A stretch of 7,217 nucleotides of DNA, taken from contig JAKAZF010000130.1 of assembly GCA_021826605.1 (NCBI GenBank), positions 1 to 7,217 on the forward strand. Direction: 5' to 3'. Position numbers and translations under genes: made by a program. Below are positions 6,364 through 7,217 of the stretch, one piece after another (position 1 is the stretch's first letter; the number at the start of each line of letters is the position of its first letter). Source of the stretch: Planctomycetota bacterium (GTDB lineage: Bacteria; Planctomycetota; Phycisphaerae; WQYP01). The notes under the pieces are model-generated. The model ran no database searches. It was not told the DNA's origin and worked only from the letters and a program-made list of their open reading frames with translations.

Positions 6364-7050
6364 TTATTGCCCCTTGAAAAATTGCAGATCGGCGTGACGC
6401 GGATACATTTTCCGGACAAATCGGAAGGCCACATAGGGACTTACCCCGTCGCAGAGTATTTTCTTGTAAAACAACTGGCTGACCAATGCGGCATCAGCCC
6501 AACGGATTTCCCGACGCGGGCTGATAAACGCCGCCGCCCCGGTACCCCGCACAAAGGCCTCGCCGAATGTTTCATTACCCGTTAAGCAGCTTGAGGAAAA
6601 GACTATTTTCCCGGAAAGATCTCCGGCCAGGGTAATGAGTTCATCGATGTCCACATCTTCCAACTGTAAGACCAGCTTGCGTTTGAGTCCGTGCATGGAA
6701 AAATGAATGTGCCGGCTGCTGGACATCCGGGCCAGTTTAAAAAAATGGCCGAGTTCCAATTTTGTCCGGATGAAGGAATACAGGGGTTTAGCACCGATCA
6801 TGCGAAGAAATTCGCCCAACAAACGCCCCTCTGACCAGTGTTTCTCCGTGGGCTTTCGGGACACCGATTCGATAACGACGATTTTATTAGAGGGCTGCAA
6901 GCGACGCGCCGGCATTCGGCCGGTTTCACCATCCACATATGTAAAATAGGCGGTGCCGTTGGAAAGAAACGTGATGCGTGCGGGAAAGAGCCGCTCATTC
7001 TGCCAAGGTGCATATACGCGATCGCCAATATGGTATGGATTAACAGCCAC
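6364..7050 (-). CDS. Tudor/SH3-like plus caspase/CHAT-like putative cysteine protease
   Basis: A 228-residue predicted cytoplasmic protein. The start is GTG 7050-7048: GGAGG (7061-7057, - strand) precedes it by six bases, and the frame extends upstream to 7158 without similarity. Residues about 6-55 look like a small Tudor/SH3-type barrel: IGDRVYAPW, then ITFLSNGTAYFTYVDGETG and ending in RLQP. Residues about 57-215 look like a caspase/CHAT fold: strand KIVVIESV, then the His motif IHFSMHG with His120, an acidic loop, and the Cys motif GKIVFSSSCLTG with Cys155, followed by FVRGTGAAAFI. The HFxxHG and SSCxTG pair matches the CHAT-type His-Cys dyad in order and spacing. No signal peptide or membrane segment is seen. 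Protease activity, substrate and trigger are inferred or unknown; a non-catalytic caspase-like fold is possible. It is convergent with the preceding gene, 4 bases apart. Confidence 0.72.
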   Translation of the reverse strand: MAVNPYHIGDRVYAPWQNERLFPARITFLSNGTAYFTYVDGETGRMPARRLQPSNKIVVIESVSRKPTEKHWSEGRLLGEFLRMIGAKPLYSFIRTKLELGHFFKLARMSSSRHIHFSMHGLKRKLVLQLEDVDIDELITLAGDLSGKIVFSSSCLTGNETFGEAFVRGTGAAAFISPRREIRWADAALVSQLFYKKILCDGVSPYVAFRFVRKMYPRHADLQFFKGQ

Positions 7051-7075
7051 CAGGAACCTCCAAACACAACGGTGT

Positions 7076-7081
7076 ATTATA
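7076..7081 (-). promoter_or_regulatory. Candidate -10 element for the Tudor/CHAT-like gene
   Basis: On the - strand an exact TATAAT lies 26 bases before the GTG start and 14 before the GGAGG site, giving a short leader. The 17-base-spaced -35 position reads CCGCTA, a poor match. Together with the SD this supports the GTG 7050 start, because the longer frame to 7158 would begin upstream of this promoter. Confidence 0.5.
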
Positions 7082-7217
7082 CCCGATGCGCCAAGGGGTA
7101 GCGGCGTAGCCGAAGGGCTTATTGCAACAAATTGATTATTGGACCCGGATTTTTCCAAGCCCCGTTGGAACAGAGCCTGGCTTTATAAGATCGAAACAAT
7201 ATTTTCGCGTTTACGAT
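7082..7217. other. Right-edge stretch without a recognised gene
   Basis: No coding frame or RNA gene is convincing here. It contains an exact 6-bp inverted repeat, TTCCAA (7153-7158) and TTGGAA (7165-7170), and a 4-bp hairpin AGCC-GAAG-GGCT (7108-7119). Neither is followed by a T-run on a useful strand. It is presumably the upstream region of the - strand gene and the start of another intergenic or gene edge. Confidence 0.4.

Noticed and set aside
7051..7158. A 36-residue N-terminal extension of the Tudor/CHAT-like protein to an ATG at 7158.
   Set aside because: The extension lies over the GGAGG site and the TATAAT, has no SD of its own, and shows no domain similarity. GTG 7050 fits better.
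7101..7170. Short inverted repeats near the right edge as a terminator or mobile element end.
   Set aside because: Stems are 4-6 bp, no T-run follows on either strand in the right place, and no transposase or target duplication is visible.
1..7217. CRISPR array, tRNA, rRNA or insertion sequence.
   Set aside because: No regularly spaced direct repeats, no cloverleaf with a TTCRA-type arm, and no transposase or integrase frame was found on either strand.

Overview
The window reads as chromosomal DNA of a diderm (Gram-negative-type) bacterium. It carries the end of an lpxI-like lipid A gene, a complete DsbD-type transmembrane disulfide reductase, and a secreted protein with DUF2341-like, PA14-like, PKD-like and helical-repeat regions. 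That mix, with GTG/TTG starts and moderate GC, resembles Planctomycetota (perhaps Phycisphaerae-like). This is an inference from gene content only; no marker gene is present to confirm it.

Layout: (1) 1-266, 3' end of lpxI on the + strand. (2) 267-429, a spacer with a weak terminator-like hairpin and a good sigma-70-type promoter (TTGACA, 16 nt, TACTAT). (3) 430-1470, an aminoglycoside-phosphotransferase-fold kinase. (4) 1471-1721, a gene-poor stretch unusually rich in stable hairpins, two of them mutually exclusive, ending in a perfect dyad just before a ribosome binding site. (5) 1722-2051, a small XRE/CI-type DNA-binding protein. (6) 2052-2256, a spacer with a widely spaced 8-bp inverted repeat, a perfect TATAAT and a GC-rich dyad. 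(7) 2257-4212, dsbD. (8) 4329-6359 (probable TTG start), the secreted multidomain protein, likely co-transcribed with dsbD. (9) 6364-7050 on the - strand, a small protein that joins a Tudor/SH3-like barrel to a caspase/CHAT-like His-Cys domain, with its own SD and TATAAT. (10) 7082-7217, no gene seen.

How the genes work together: DsbD passes electrons from cytosolic thioredoxin to the cell envelope, where the following exported protein would act, so that pair makes sense as an envelope unit. The XRE regulator lies between two candidate operator dyads and could regulate itself and/or dsbD; this is inferred. The convergent Tudor/CHAT-like gene is cytoplasmic by sequence and has no obvious effector partner in the window. 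It and the hairpin cluster at 1483-1625 are the two items most worth following up.
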